The notes under the pieces were generated by a model that searched no databases, was not told where the DNA came from, and saw only the letters and a program-made list of their open reading frames with translations. Shown here piece after piece: positions 16,859-25,242 of a stretch of DNA of 64,000 nucleotides; position 1 is the first letter of the stretch, and each line of letters begins with the position of its first letter. Both the position numbers and the translations under genes were made by a program. Source of the DNA: Geminicoccus roseus DSM 18922 (GTDB taxonomy: Bacteria; Pseudomonadota; Alphaproteobacteria; Geminicoccales; Geminicoccaceae); contig NZ_KE386572.1 in NCBI RefSeq assembly GCF_000427665.1, positions 806,001-870,000 of the forward strand, read 5' to 3'.

Positions 16859-17287
16859 ATGCCGACCACCTTCCGGATCCTGGCGATTGCGGCACTGGTG
16901 CTGGCGCCAGGTGCCGCCCTGGCCCAGGGCACGCTGACCCCGGCTCCTCCGGACGCGTACATCTATATCGGCTGGCCGAACGACGGCGAGGTGGTCAAGA
17001 GCCCGTTCAAGGTGTGGTTCGGCCTGCGCAACATGGGCGTAGCGCCGGCCGGGGTCGCGCACGAAGGCACCGGCCATCACCATCTCCTGATCGACACCGA
17101 CCTGCCGCCGCTCGACGAGCCGATCCCCAGCGACCAGAACCATATTCATTTCGGTGCCGGGCAGACCGAGACCGTGGTGACCCTGCCTTCCGGCCGGCAT
17201 ACGCTGCAGCTCATCATGGGCGACGCCGATCATATCCCGCACGACCCGCCGGTCGTCTCGAAGCAGATTGCCGTGACGGTGCGCTGA
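16859..17287 (+). CDS. DUF4399 domain protein, copy 2
   Basis: This 142-residue paralogue of the preceding gene has a signal peptide ending GAALAQ. It carries the same core GTGHHHLLIDTDLPPLDEPI, with HIHFGAGQTE and IMGDADHIPHDPP. The ATG at 16859 follows a GGAGG site; an in-frame ATG at 16799 overlaps the stop of copy 1. Divergence is concentrated in the N-terminal half (IYIGWPNDGEVVKSPF versus IIWPYDNQTIEGG), while the His-rich half is conserved. The function is unknown. It converges with the caspase-FGE gene with only four bases between stops. Confidence 0.85.
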   Translation: MPTTFRILAIAALVLAPGAALAQGTLTPAPPDAYIYIGWPNDGEVVKSPFKVWFGLRNMGVAPAGVAHEGTGHHHLLIDTDLPPLDEPIPSDQNHIHFGAGQTETVVTLPSGRHTLQLIMGDADHIPHDPPVVSKQIAVTVR

Positions 17288-17291
17288 CGGG

Positions 17292-20078
17292 TCACTCCAG
17301 GTCGCGGGCGACCCGGAAGCCGTTGGTCAGGTAGCGGACGTCGGCGTCGTAGAAATTGCGGCTGCTCACCTCGAGATTGGCCGCCTCGTCCCGCCATGAG
17401 CCGCCCCGCAGGACGCGCCGACGGCAATTGGGAGCGTCACGGACGCTGCCATCGGTGGGGGCGTTCACATAGCTGTCGAACCAGCAGTCCGCGACCCATT
17501 CGGCAACGCCTCCGCTCACCCCGACCAGGCCGAAGGGATTGGCCGGCTGGGCATCGACCATGGGCGGACGCAGGCGCTGGAAGCCGCTGCCCTCGCAGGC
17601 CCGGCAGATCACCTTGCCGGCCTCGATCCGGTCGCCCCACCAGTAGCGTGAGGCCGTGCCTCCCCTGGCAGCGAACTCCCATTCGGCCTCGCTCGGCAGC
17701 CGGTACGTCTTCCCGGTGCTCCGGCTGAGCCAGCCGAGATAAGCCATCGCGTCTTCCCAGTGGATGTTGTGGATCGGCATGCCTTCGGCCGGCTCGGTCA
17801 TCCGGGGAAGGGTGCAGGCGCCTGCCTGGACGCAGACGCTCCACTCGGCCACCGTCACCTCGAACCTGCCGAGCGCGAACGGCTTCTCGATGGTCACCTG
17901 CCGGGTGGGCTTGCGGCTGGCGTCGCTCCCGGAACTGCCCATCGTGAAGCTGCCAGGGTCGATGCGCACCAGGGGCGGGCAGTAGGCGCAGTCCCGGACA
18001 CCCTCATGGTTGCGCACCGCAATCGGAGCCTGGGCCGCCGCGTCGGCCATGACCTGCGGTGCGTCGTCTGTCGGGGCGGCCGGCGGCTCCGGCGCTTTCT
18101 CAGGCGCAGCTTCCGCCACGGCCAGGGCCGGTGGCGGCTCGGGAAGCTCGGCCACTCCTCCGCCAAAGATGAAGGCCGGCTCGCCATCCTGCGGCTCGAC
18201 ATACACCCAGGTGCTGCCGGCCACGCGGCCAATCGCCTTCAGCGGCGTGCCCTTCGCGATGCGACCGACCCGCGGTGAGCTTGCGTCGGGTCGCTGCCGG
18301 AGATTGGCGTCGACGGCGGCCTCGAAACGCCCGGGCATCGGCTCCAGCACGGTGCCATCCGGGGCCATCGCCACCGGCGGCTCGCTGCCCGCACCGGCAT
18401 CTCCCGCAACCGCGCCGGCCGGATCGGAAACGGGCGGCTCAACCTCGGCCGGTTCGACCTCGGCCACCGCCACCTCGGGCTCCACGACCTCGGCTGGAAG
18501 CCCGGCCGGCTGGGCTTCCTTTGCTTCCGCCTCGTCCGGCACGACCTCCGGGGCCTCGACAACCGCCGGCGCCGGCTCGGCGGACGCGACCGGCACTGGC
18601 GGCGGGGCGGGAGGCGGTGCGGCGTCCATCGGCGGCAGCGCAGCGCCGCTGCCATCGACCACCGCGATCAGCACGGTCGTCTGCGCCGAACTGCCCCGCT
18701 CGTCCTCGGTCACCAGGACCAGTTCCTGGCTGCTGCCGACCGGGGCGTTCTCGGAGTCATAGGTGAGGCGGGCAAGCGCGTTCGGATCGATGCGGTCGCC
18801 GGGCGCCAGGATCCGCTCGCCCAGCCGGACCTTGCCGCTCTCCGGCACCTCGCGGACCCGCACGGTGATCCGGTCGCCGTCCGGGTCGGTCGGCGGATCG
18901 ACCGGCAGGCGGTTGACCATGGCCTGGAACGACAAAACCGGCGGCACCACCGGCGGTTGGTTGGAGAGGCTGACCGCCACCGCGACGGCGCCGTCGATCC
19001 GCCCGCCCTGCCGGTCGTCCACCACGAACTGGAACAGGCCGGCGTCGCCGATCACCGAGCCGTCGGGATCGTACATGGCGGAGCGAAGCTGCTCCGGCGT
19101 CAGGTACTCGCCGATCAGCACCGGCCGCCCGCTGACCATCACGTTGCCGCCGCGCGGCAGCCGGACGATCTGCACCACCATGCTGTCCCCATCCGGATCC
19201 GACGGCATCTCGATGCCGAGATGGGTCGGCCCCGCATCGTCCAGCACTTCCAAGGGATCGGTGGCCGCCAGGGTCGGCGCCTGGTTCGGCGGCTTCGGAT
19301 TGAAGTAGAACGGCGCAGCACCCAGCGATCCGAAGGTGTAGGGCTCCTGGCGGCCTTCGGTCGCCTGCAGCACCCGGTCCCGCACCCGGCGAAAGAACAG
19401 CCCCAGCTCCAGGCCCGGCGTCTTCATTTCCTCGATGATCGCCTGGGCGAACGGGCTGTGCTGGCCCCGGCCGTCCTCGGCCACCGCGTTGGCCCGGGTC
19501 GACATGGCGACGAAGGTGTCGGTGGGCGTATCGTCGACCCGGCCGAGGCCCTGGCCGATCTGGTTGCTGCGCGAAGTCCCCATGCTTTCCGCCAGCCGGT
19601 CGACGAACGGATTGTCCCGGCAAGCGTCGAGAATCATGATGCCGAGCTTGTTGGCGCCTGCCAGCTCGCCCAGGAACAATTGCAGCGGCATCGCCTCGTA
19701 GAGCAGGTCGCGGACCCGCTTGAGCTCGGTGTCGGCCGGCAGGAGGTAGTTGTTGCCGTCCACCTGCACGCCGTGCCCGGCATAGTAGATGACCGCGACA
19801 TCGGCATCGCTGGCGCGGATCCCGAACTCGCGCAGCGCGCTGCCCAGTTCGCGGGCGTCCAGGTTGACCTGCAGGTCGACATCGAACTTCAGCGCCCGCA
19901 ACTGGACAGCGATCACCTGCGCGTCGTTCACCGGGGTCATCAGGGCGGGGGCATACTGGTAGTTGGCGATGCCGATCACCAGCGCCAGCCGCTTCTCAGC
20001 CTCGGCCGCCCCCGCCGCGATTGCGGCGACGGTCCAGATGCATAGCCCGACAACAAGGCTCGCCCAGGATCTCGGCAC
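17292..20078 (-). CDS. Exported caspase-family (C14) protease fused to SH3 and FGE/SUMF1-like domains
   Basis: This 928-residue multidomain protein begins with a signal peptide (ASLVVGLCIWTVAAIAAGAA). A caspase/metacaspase domain follows, with catalytic His102 in YYAGHGVQ and Cys153 in ILDACRDNPF. Two cadherin-like segments come next (ATDPLEVLDDAG...DPDGDSMVVQIV and VDPPTDPDGDRITVRV), then a Pro/Glu/Ala-rich linker, a bacterial SH3 domain (VDANLRQRPDASSPRVGRIA) and a C-terminal FGE-sulfatase-type domain (IDPGSFTMGSSGSD, RLPSEAEWEFAARGG, RVLRGGSWRD, NGFRVARDLE). The two cysteines of catalytically active FGE are not evident near the C-terminus, so that domain may bind rather than modify. It lies 64 bases after the CHASE2 cyclase and is probably in one operon. 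Confidence 0.88.
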   Translation of the reverse strand: MPRSWASLVVGLCIWTVAAIAAGAAEAEKRLALVIGIANYQYAPALMTPVNDAQVIAVQLRALKFDVDLQVNLDARELGSALREFGIRASDADVAVIYYAGHGVQVDGNNYLLPADTELKRVRDLLYEAMPLQLFLGELAGANKLGIMILDACRDNPFVDRLAESMGTSRSNQIGQGLGRVDDTPTDTFVAMSTRANAVAEDGRGQHSPFAQAIIEEMKTPGLELGLFFRRVRDRVLQATEGRQEPYTFGSLGAAPFYFNPKPPNQAPTLAATDPLEVLDDAGPTHLGIEMPSDPDGDSMVVQIVRLPRGGNVMVSGRPVLIGEYLTPEQLRSAMYDPDGSVIGDAGLFQFVVDDRQGGRIDGAVAVAVSLSNQPPVVPPVLSFQAMVNRLPVDPPTDPDGDRITVRVREVPESGKVRLGERILAPGDRIDPNALARLTYDSENAPVGSSQELVLVTEDERGSSAQTTVLIAVVDGSGAALPPMDAAPPPAPPPVPVASAEPAPAVVEAPEVVPDEAEAKEAQPAGLPAEVVEPEVAVAEVEPAEVEPPVSDPAGAVAGDAGAGSEPPVAMAPDGTVLEPMPGRFEAAVDANLRQRPDASSPRVGRIAKGTPLKAIGRVAGSTWVYVEPQDGEPAFIFGGGVAELPEPPPALAVAEAAPEKAPEPPAAPTDDAPQVMADAAAQAPIAVRNHEGVRDCAYCPPLVRIDPGSFTMGSSGSDASRKPTRQVTIEKPFALGRFEVTVAEWSVCVQAGACTLPRMTEPAEGMPIHNIHWEDAMAYLGWLSRSTGKTYRLPSEAEWEFAARGGTASRYWWGDRIEAGKVICRACEGSGFQRLRPPMVDAQPANPFGLVGVSGGVAEWVADCWFDSYVNAPTDGSVRDAPNCRRRVLRGGSWRDEAANLEVSSRNFYDADVRYLTNGFRVARDLE

Positions 20079-20142
20079 GCTGACGTTCCCAATTCCTGAC
20101 CGGCGATCCTACCCCTTGTCGCAATGGATCGCAAAGCTCGTT

Positions 20143-21996
20143 TCAGGCTGAACTCGGAATGCTGGCCCGGGCATCTGCTCCGATGCCCTCGCTCAGCAAT
20201 TGGTGCACCGTCACGGGACGTGACTTCCCCTTGAGGGCAAGCTCGCCCAGCGGTCGCAGCACGAAATTGTCCCCCAGGCACCGTGCCGTGGCGTCGCTCA
20301 GCAGGATGGTGCCGCAGCCGTTCTTTTCGACGTTCTTGCCGAATTCTTCCAGCCGCGCCGCCGTGTTGACCGTGTCGCCCAGCAGCGAATACTCCATCTG
20401 CCCGGGCGTCCCCAGGCTGCCGGCGACCAGCGGCCCGGTGTGGATGCCGATCCGGATATGGATCGGCGGGAGTCCTTCGGCCGCGAACCGGTCGCTCAGG
20501 ACCCGGACGACGTCCAGCATTTGAAGGGCCGTGCGTGCCGCGGCCACGGCATCAGTCTTGATCTCCTCCTCGCTGCGCCGCGCCACCGGCACGCCATAAG
20601 CCACCAGCAACGCGTCGCCGATGAACCGGAGCACCAGTCCGGACGAGCCGGCGACGATCTGGACCATGCGCTCGAAATAACGCTCCAGCCAGCCGATCAG
20701 GGCCTCCGGCTCCAGCTTCTCCGCCACCGGCGTGAACTCCTCGATGTCGGAGAACAGCACGGTGGCAGTCAGCGTCTGCGGACGCGGCCTGCCCCCATCC
20801 ATGAAGGCGTCCCGGTCCCGCCAGATCGCATCGGCCACCGGAGCCGGAACATGGCGCGAGAACAGCCCCATGAGGACCTTCCGCTCCCCGCGCTCGCGCC
20901 ACAGGCTGCGCCCGGCCATGGTGGCCATGCCGCCCAGCCAGGCGATGCTGCCGGCGACGAGCGGCAGGAGCGGCCCGCCCCTAGTCATCAGGAACATGCC
21001 CGCGGCGCCGTAGCCGGCGACCCCGGCTGCCGCCGCCAGCACCAGCACGGAGACAGGAAGGCGGCTGGCGCCCAGCAGGCCGCCCAGGGCAGCAGCGCCA
21101 AGCGCCACGACGATCTCCAGGTGGAGGCCGAGCCGGGGATGGCGCTGCTGACCCAGGATCTGGGCCAGGACATGCGCCTGGATCTCCACGCCCGGGGTGG
21201 GGCGGCCCAGCGCCGACAACGGGGTCCGGTGCCGGTCGATGTCGGCCAGCATCACGCCCACCAGGACGATCTTGCCGGCGAGCCAGCGATCGGGCAGCGC
21301 CGTCACCAGTTCGGCGGGATAAACGGCGAAGGGGCCGGTGCCCGGTTCGGGGTCCGGGCGCCAGACGATCTCGAAAGGCTCCTCGCCGACAGGTGCTCCG
21401 ACCAGTTCCGCGATGCGCCGGGGAAAGCTCGGCCCGTCCCGCTCCGACCAGGGCTCGTGCCAACGCACCACGCCGTCCAGCCGGTCCTTGGCAAGATTGC
21501 CGTAGCCATGAGCCAGCCCATCGAGAAACCTCGCCAGGTAGCGGCGCTGTCCGTCGCTCAAGGGCGTTTCCGTCCGCGCGCCGATCAGCACCAGCGGCAC
21601 CCGCGCCTGGAGCAGCCGCTCGCGCAAACGCTGGTCGACCTCGGGAAGCGTGGGCGCGTCGATCAGGATATCCAGGGCGATGGCCCGGGCTCCCTTGGCC
21701 TCGATCTGCTGCACCAGTCCGGCGAGGAAAGTCCGGTCGAGTGGGGAGCGGCAGGCAAGTTCCGCAAGCGTGCCCTCGCCCAGCGCCAGGATGACGATCT
21801 GCTCGTCCTGTGGGACGGCCGGGACCAGGCGAGTGGTCAAAAGGTCGTCGAGCAGCCGGCTGGCCGAGGCCAAGGGCGGCAGGCGCACCAGGACGATCGC
21901 AGCCAGGGCGACTGCCGCCAGGACGGCCATGGCGGGCAGAGGTGCGACGCCATGAAGCCGTTCGCGCCAACGCCGGACCCTTGGCCCTGCCGCCAC
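20143..21996 (-). CDS. CHASE2-domain class III adenylate/guanylate cyclase
   Basis: This protein of about 617 residues has one N-terminal membrane segment (MAVLAAVALAAIVLVRL), a periplasmic CHASE2 sensor domain (DEQIVILALGEGTLAELAC, ALDILIDAPT, IVLVGVMLADIDRHRTPL, PGVEIQAHVLAQIL), and a cluster of transmembrane helices. The class III cyclase domain has metal Asp residues in TVLFSDIEEFT and FIGDALLVAYG, then IRIGIHTGPLVAGSLG and LLGDTVNTAARLEEFG. The purine-specifying Lys position reads Arg. The GTG start at 21996 follows GGGAGG; the true start is uncertain and could lie upstream. It should make cAMP or cGMP in response to an external signal. The caspase-FGE gene follows. Confidence 0.87.
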   Translation of the reverse strand: MAAGPRVRRWRERLHGVAPLPAMAVLAAVALAAIVLVRLPPLASASRLLDDLLTTRLVPAVPQDEQIVILALGEGTLAELACRSPLDRTFLAGLVQQIEAKGARAIALDILIDAPTLPEVDQRLRERLLQARVPLVLIGARTETPLSDGQRRYLARFLDGLAHGYGNLAKDRLDGVVRWHEPWSERDGPSFPRRIAELVGAPVGEEPFEIVWRPDPEPGTGPFAVYPAELVTALPDRWLAGKIVLVGVMLADIDRHRTPLSALGRPTPGVEIQAHVLAQILGQQRHPRLGLHLEIVVALGAAALGGLLGASRLPVSVLVLAAAAGVAGYGAAGMFLMTRGGPLLPLVAGSIAWLGGMATMAGRSLWRERGERKVLMGLFSRHVPAPVADAIWRDRDAFMDGGRPRPQTLTATVLFSDIEEFTPVAEKLEPEALIGWLERYFERMVQIVAGSSGLVLRFIGDALLVAYGVPVARRSEEEIKTDAVAAARTALQMLDVVRVLSDRFAAEGLPPIHIRIGIHTGPLVAGSLGTPGQMEYSLLGDTVNTAARLEEFGKNVEKNGCGTILLSDATARCLGDNFVLRPLGELALKGKSRPVTVHQLLSEGIGADARASIPSSA

Positions 21997-22189
21997 GCTG
22001 CCTCCCAGTCCGGCATGTGCTGGACAGGGATGGTAGTACAGGCGACGCCGGTCGTCACAGTCCTTCGATCGACCTTGCTCCCCCGCGCTCGCGGGCTCGC
22101 ATCGTCTGGATGCCGGTGGCGAGCAGCAAGATGAACGGCCAGGAACAGCCACGCCTTTCGACAGCGATGACTTTGTAGATCAAATAAAT

Positions 22190-22209
22190 GTCACAATGCG
22201 TGATGTGAC
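22190..22209. promoter_or_regulatory. Perfect inverted repeat GTCACA-N8-TGTGAC
   Basis: The half-sites GTCACA (22190-22195) and TGTGAC (22204-22209) lie about 195 bases upstream of the chosen start of the nucleotide cyclase gene. It is a candidate regulator site. The half-site order is the reverse of a CRP site (TGTGA-N6-TCACA), so CRP is not the obvious ligand. Confidence 0.4.
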
Positions 22210-22434
22210 CGGGCAGAGCCGTCGAGATGCAGGCCCGCCGGGATGAACAAAAGCAGCTGGCTGCGACTGGCGGCTGCCTGAGGGACAATAGGCAGCAGGC
22301 TGGGAGGCAGAGCGCCCAGTCAGCTGTCAGTACACGACAGCTTTGCCGGAACCTTCCGACGGTGGTGCGCCCCGCCGTCCCAGGACCGACTTGGGCGCGG
22401 AGCGTACACCGGGCATCTATTCCATCGAAGAACA

Positions 22435-22472
22435 GTAACAGCAGGCCGGTTTTTTGTTGCAGGCGCTGTTAC
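22435..22472. promoter_or_regulatory. Inverted repeat GTAACAGC-N22-GCTGTTAC upstream of cfa
   Basis: Two perfect 8-base half-sites (22435-22442 and 22465-22472) flank a 22-base spacer holding a run of six T. The centre is about 88 bases upstream of the cfa start. It could be a paired operator or a DNA loop site. No known regulator is assigned. Confidence 0.4.
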
Positions 22473-22541
22473 AAGGCATAGGGTTCTGCAAAGACGGAAA
22501 GCCCACAAAAGGGCAATCAACTTCAAGTTGGAGAATGCGCG

Positions 22542-23798
22542 ATGCTTCTCAACGGGATGTTGCAGCGCTTCGTGAAGGTCGGCAGCCTGACGATCATCGA
22601 TCACGAGGGGCGCGAGCGGACCTGGCAGGGGGGACAGGAAGGTCCGGTCAGCAAGATCCGCTTCACGGATGCCCGGGTCGAGCGCGACCTGATGAAGAAT
22701 CCGGAGCTGGCGGTCTGCGAGGCCTACATGGACGCGCGGATCGAGATCGTCGGCGGCACGCTCTACGACTTCATGGAACTCTGCGTGGTCAACGCCGACA
22801 TCCAGTGGGAGAGCCAGCGCGGCAGCCTGATCGAGAAGGTCCGTCTGGCTCTGCGCAAGCTTCAGCAGCACAATCCCGTAGGTCGAGCCAAGAACAACGT
22901 CGCCCATCATTACGATCTGACCGACGATTTCTACCGCCTCTTTCTCGACAGCGATCAGCAATACTCCTGCTCCTACTTCCCGTCTCCCGATGTCACCCTG
23001 GAAGAGAGCCAGGTGCTGAAGAAGCGCCACATCGCCGCGAAGCTCCTGCTGGAGCCGGGCCAGAAGGTCCTGGACATCGGCTCGGGCTGGGGCGGGCTCG
23101 GGCTCACCATCGCCGATCTGGCTGCGGTGGACGTCACCGGCGTCACCCTTTCCGAGCGCCAGCATGCCGTCAGCAACAACCGTGCACGCGACAGCGGCGT
23201 GACCGACCGCGTGCATTTCCTGCTGCAGGACTACCGCCACCTGCGCGAGCAGTTCGACCGGATCGTGTCGGTCGGCATGTTCGAGCATGTGGGCGTCCAT
23301 CACTACGACGAGTTCTTCCAGAAGGTCCGCGACCTGATGGCACCCGACGGGGTGATGCTGCTGCACTCGATCGGCCGGATGGAAGGGCCGAGTTGGACCT
23401 CGTCGTTCATCCGCAAGTACATCTTCCCGGGCGGCTACATCCCGGCCCTCTCCGAGGTCCTGCCGGCGATCGAGCGGGCCGGCCTGTGGGTCACCGATGT
23501 CGAGATCCTGCGCCTGCACTATGCGGAGACCCTCAAGCACTGGCACGAGCGCTTCATGGCCCGCCGGGAGGAAGCGAAGGCCCTTTATGACGAGCGCTTC
23601 TGCCGGATGTGGGAGATCTACCTGATCGGCTCGGAGCTGTTCTTCCGCCGCCAGGGGGGCATGGTGTTCCAGATCCAGATCACCAGGGACCGTCACGCCA
23701 CCCCGCTCACCCGCGACTACATGGTCGACACCGAGCGCGCCTGGCGCTGCAGCGACCAGCGCGGCCTGCGCACCGTCGGCGGACGGGACGCCGCCTGA
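22542..23798 (+). CDS. cfa: Cyclopropane-fatty-acyl-phospholipid synthase
   Basis: This 418-residue SAM-dependent enzyme adds a methylene bridge to unsaturated acyl chains of membrane phospholipids. It has the N-terminal lipid-binding region, then NNVAHHYDLTDDFYRLFLD, the marker QQYSCSYFPSPDVTLEESQ, the SAM-binding motif VLDIGSGWGGLGL, and VSVGMFEHVG. The C-terminal part has RMWEIYLIGSELFFRRQGGM. A GGAGA site precedes the ATG. It appears monocistronic. The product usually rises in stationary phase or acid stress in other bacteria; no such promoter can be read here. Confidence 0.93.
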   Translation: MLLNGMLQRFVKVGSLTIIDHEGRERTWQGGQEGPVSKIRFTDARVERDLMKNPELAVCEAYMDARIEIVGGTLYDFMELCVVNADIQWESQRGSLIEKVRLALRKLQQHNPVGRAKNNVAHHYDLTDDFYRLFLDSDQQYSCSYFPSPDVTLEESQVLKKRHIAAKLLLEPGQKVLDIGSGWGGLGLTIADLAAVDVTGVTLSERQHAVSNNRARDSGVTDRVHFLLQDYRHLREQFDRIVSVGMFEHVGVHHYDEFFQKVRDLMAPDGVMLLHSIGRMEGPSWTSSFIRKYIFPGGYIPALSEVLPAIERAGLWVTDVEILRLHYAETLKHWHERFMARREEAKALYDERFCRMWEIYLIGSELFFRRQGGMVFQIQITRDRHATPLTRDYMVDTERAWRCSDQRGLRTVGGRDAA

Positions 23799-23895
23799 CC
23801 CTTCCGCTGCCGCCGATCCGGGCAAGCTGCACGGTTCGGCGGCAGGACGGTGCTCCGCAACCTTCGAGGACCCCTCGTTTCCCAAAATTCCCGCA

Positions 23896-23912
23896 TTGGC
23901 ATGCTCGTTGCT
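23896..23912 (+). promoter_or_regulatory. Sigma-54 (RpoN) promoter upstream of the amide ABC importer
   Basis: The sequence TTGGCATG-CTCG-TTGCT matches the sigma-54 consensus (YTGGCACG-N4-TTGCW) at all but one position. The invariant GG (23898-23899) and GC (23910-23911) are exactly ten bases apart. It predicts a transcript start near 23923, about 70 bases before the binding-protein ATG at 23993. NtrC-type control would fit an amide/urea scavenging operon. A loose TGCAC...GGTGC pair at 23828-23853 is not spaced like an NtrC site. Confidence 0.72.
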
Positions 23913-23992
23913 GCACTGCGGCAGCGCGATGATCGCGCGTTATGGACCGATGCCGGCTCAAAGCGAGGCGGCATCCGAGGGGGACGAGCAGC

Positions 23993-25234
23993 ATGCACTT
24001 CAATCGGCGCAGCCTGCTGCGCAGTTCGGCAGTCGCCATGGGCGCGGTGGCCGCTCCTGCCATCCTGCACCGCGATGCCTGGGCACAGGAAGAGGTGATC
24101 AAGGTCGTGGGCATCCACGACGCCTCGGGCGGCCTGGACATCTACGGCCAGCCGATGATCGCCACCCTCGACTTCGCGGTGAAGGAGCTGAATGACGCCG
24201 GGGGCCTGCTCGGCAAGCAGATCGAGCTGATCAACTACGACCCGCAGTCGAACATCCAGCTCTACACCCAGTTCGCCACCCAGGCGGCCACCCGCGACAA
24301 GGCCGCGGTGGTCCATGGCGGAATCACCTCGGCCTCGCGCGAGGCGATCCGGCCGATCCTGAAGCGCTTCCAGACGCTGTACTTCTACAACACCCAGTAC
24401 GAAGGCGGCGTGTGCGACCGGAACATCTTCTGCATGGGCTCCGGGCCCGCGCAGAACGTAACCAAGCTGGTCCCCTACGTGATGAACAAGTGGGGCAAGA
24501 AGATCTACGTGCTCGCGGCCGACTACAATTACGGCCAGATCACCTCGAAATGGGTGCAGAAGTACACCCAGGATAATGGCGGCGAGATCATCGCCACCGA
24601 CTTCTTCCCGCTCGACGTCACCGATTTCGGCCCGACCATCCGCAAGATCCAGGCCGCCAAGCCCGACATCGTCATGTCGGTCCTGGTCGGCGGCGCCCAT
24701 GTCTCCTTCTACCGCCAGTGGGCGGCCGCCGGGATGAACAAGGAAATCCCGATGGCGTCGACCACGTTCGGCGGCGGCAACGAGAACAAGCTGCTCTCCA
24801 AGGAAGAGGGTGACGGGATCGTCGCGGCGTTCGCCTATTTCCAGGAAGTCGATTCGCCAGCCAACAAGGCGTTTCTGGAGAAGTTCCACAGCTCGCTCGA
24901 CGGCAACGCCCCCTATCTTGGCGCGGAACTCGCCATGATGACCTATCACGGCGTCAACATCTGGGCCGAGGGCGTGAAGAAGGCCGGCACGGTCGATCGC
25001 ATGGCGGTCATCGAGGCGCTGGAATCCGGGATCTCCTACCAGGGCCCGGCCGGCACCACCGTGGTCGATCCGAAAACCCACCACGCGACCCTGGACGTGC
25101 ACATCGCGGAAGTGAAGGACCAGGCGTTCGAGGTGCTGGAGAGCTATCCGCAGCAGCCGCCGGCGGACACCCAGGCGGTCTGCGATCTCGCGGCCAACCC
25201 GAACGAGAACAAGCAGTACGTCATCGACATTTGA
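23993..25234 (+). CDS. ABC transporter substrate-binding protein, amide/urea type (FmdD/UrtA family)
   Basis: This 413-residue periplasmic type I binding protein starts with a twin-arginine signal (MHFNRRSLLRSSAVAMGAVA, cleavage near HRDAWAQ). It has the amide/urea-binding family blocks GIHDASGGLDIYGQPMIATL, ELNDAGGLLGKQIELINYDP, VVHGGITSASREAIRPI and NYGQITSKWVQ. It is the first gene of a five-gene HAAT-type importer. A sigma-54 promoter precedes it and an amidase gene lies downstream, so short-chain amides or urea are the likely ligands. A hairpin follows the stop codon. Confidence 0.85.
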   Translation: MHFNRRSLLRSSAVAMGAVAAPAILHRDAWAQEEVIKVVGIHDASGGLDIYGQPMIATLDFAVKELNDAGGLLGKQIELINYDPQSNIQLYTQFATQAATRDKAAVVHGGITSASREAIRPILKRFQTLYFYNTQYEGGVCDRNIFCMGSGPAQNVTKLVPYVMNKWGKKIYVLAADYNYGQITSKWVQKYTQDNGGEIIATDFFPLDVTDFGPTIRKIQAAKPDIVMSVLVGGAHVSFYRQWAAAGMNKEIPMASTTFGGGNENKLLSKEEGDGIVAAFAYFQEVDSPANKAFLEKFHSSLDGNAPYLGAELAMMTYHGVNIWAEGVKKAGTVDRMAVIEALESGISYQGPAGTTVVDPKTHHATLDVHIAEVKDQAFEVLESYPQQPPADTQAVCDLAANPNENKQYVIDI

Positions 25235-25242
25235 CCGCTCCC

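Larger units (their letters stand above)
21997..22541. promoter_or_regulatory. Intergenic region between the CHASE2 cyclase and cfa
   Basis: About 545 bases hold no convincing gene. The cyclase reading frame stays open to 22152 on the minus strand, but those residues look non-coding. Two inverted repeats are present and listed separately (22190-22209 and 22435-22472). The part near 22170-22210 and near 22430-22460 is more AT-rich than its surroundings and should hold the two divergent promoters. Confidence 0.5.

Noticed and set aside
17292-18100. The FGE-like domain as an active formylglycine-generating enzyme
   Set aside because: The expected catalytic cysteine pair near the C-terminus is not visible (the end reads NGFRVARDLE), so enzymatic activity is not claimed.
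22190-22209. CRP binding site
   Set aside because: The half-sites are in the reverse order with an 8-base spacer, unlike TGTGA-N6-TCACA. It is kept only as an unassigned palindrome.
23828-23853. TGCAC...GGTGC as an NtrC site for the amide importer
   Set aside because: The spacer is 16 bases, far from the usual NtrC spacing, so it was not annotated as a site.
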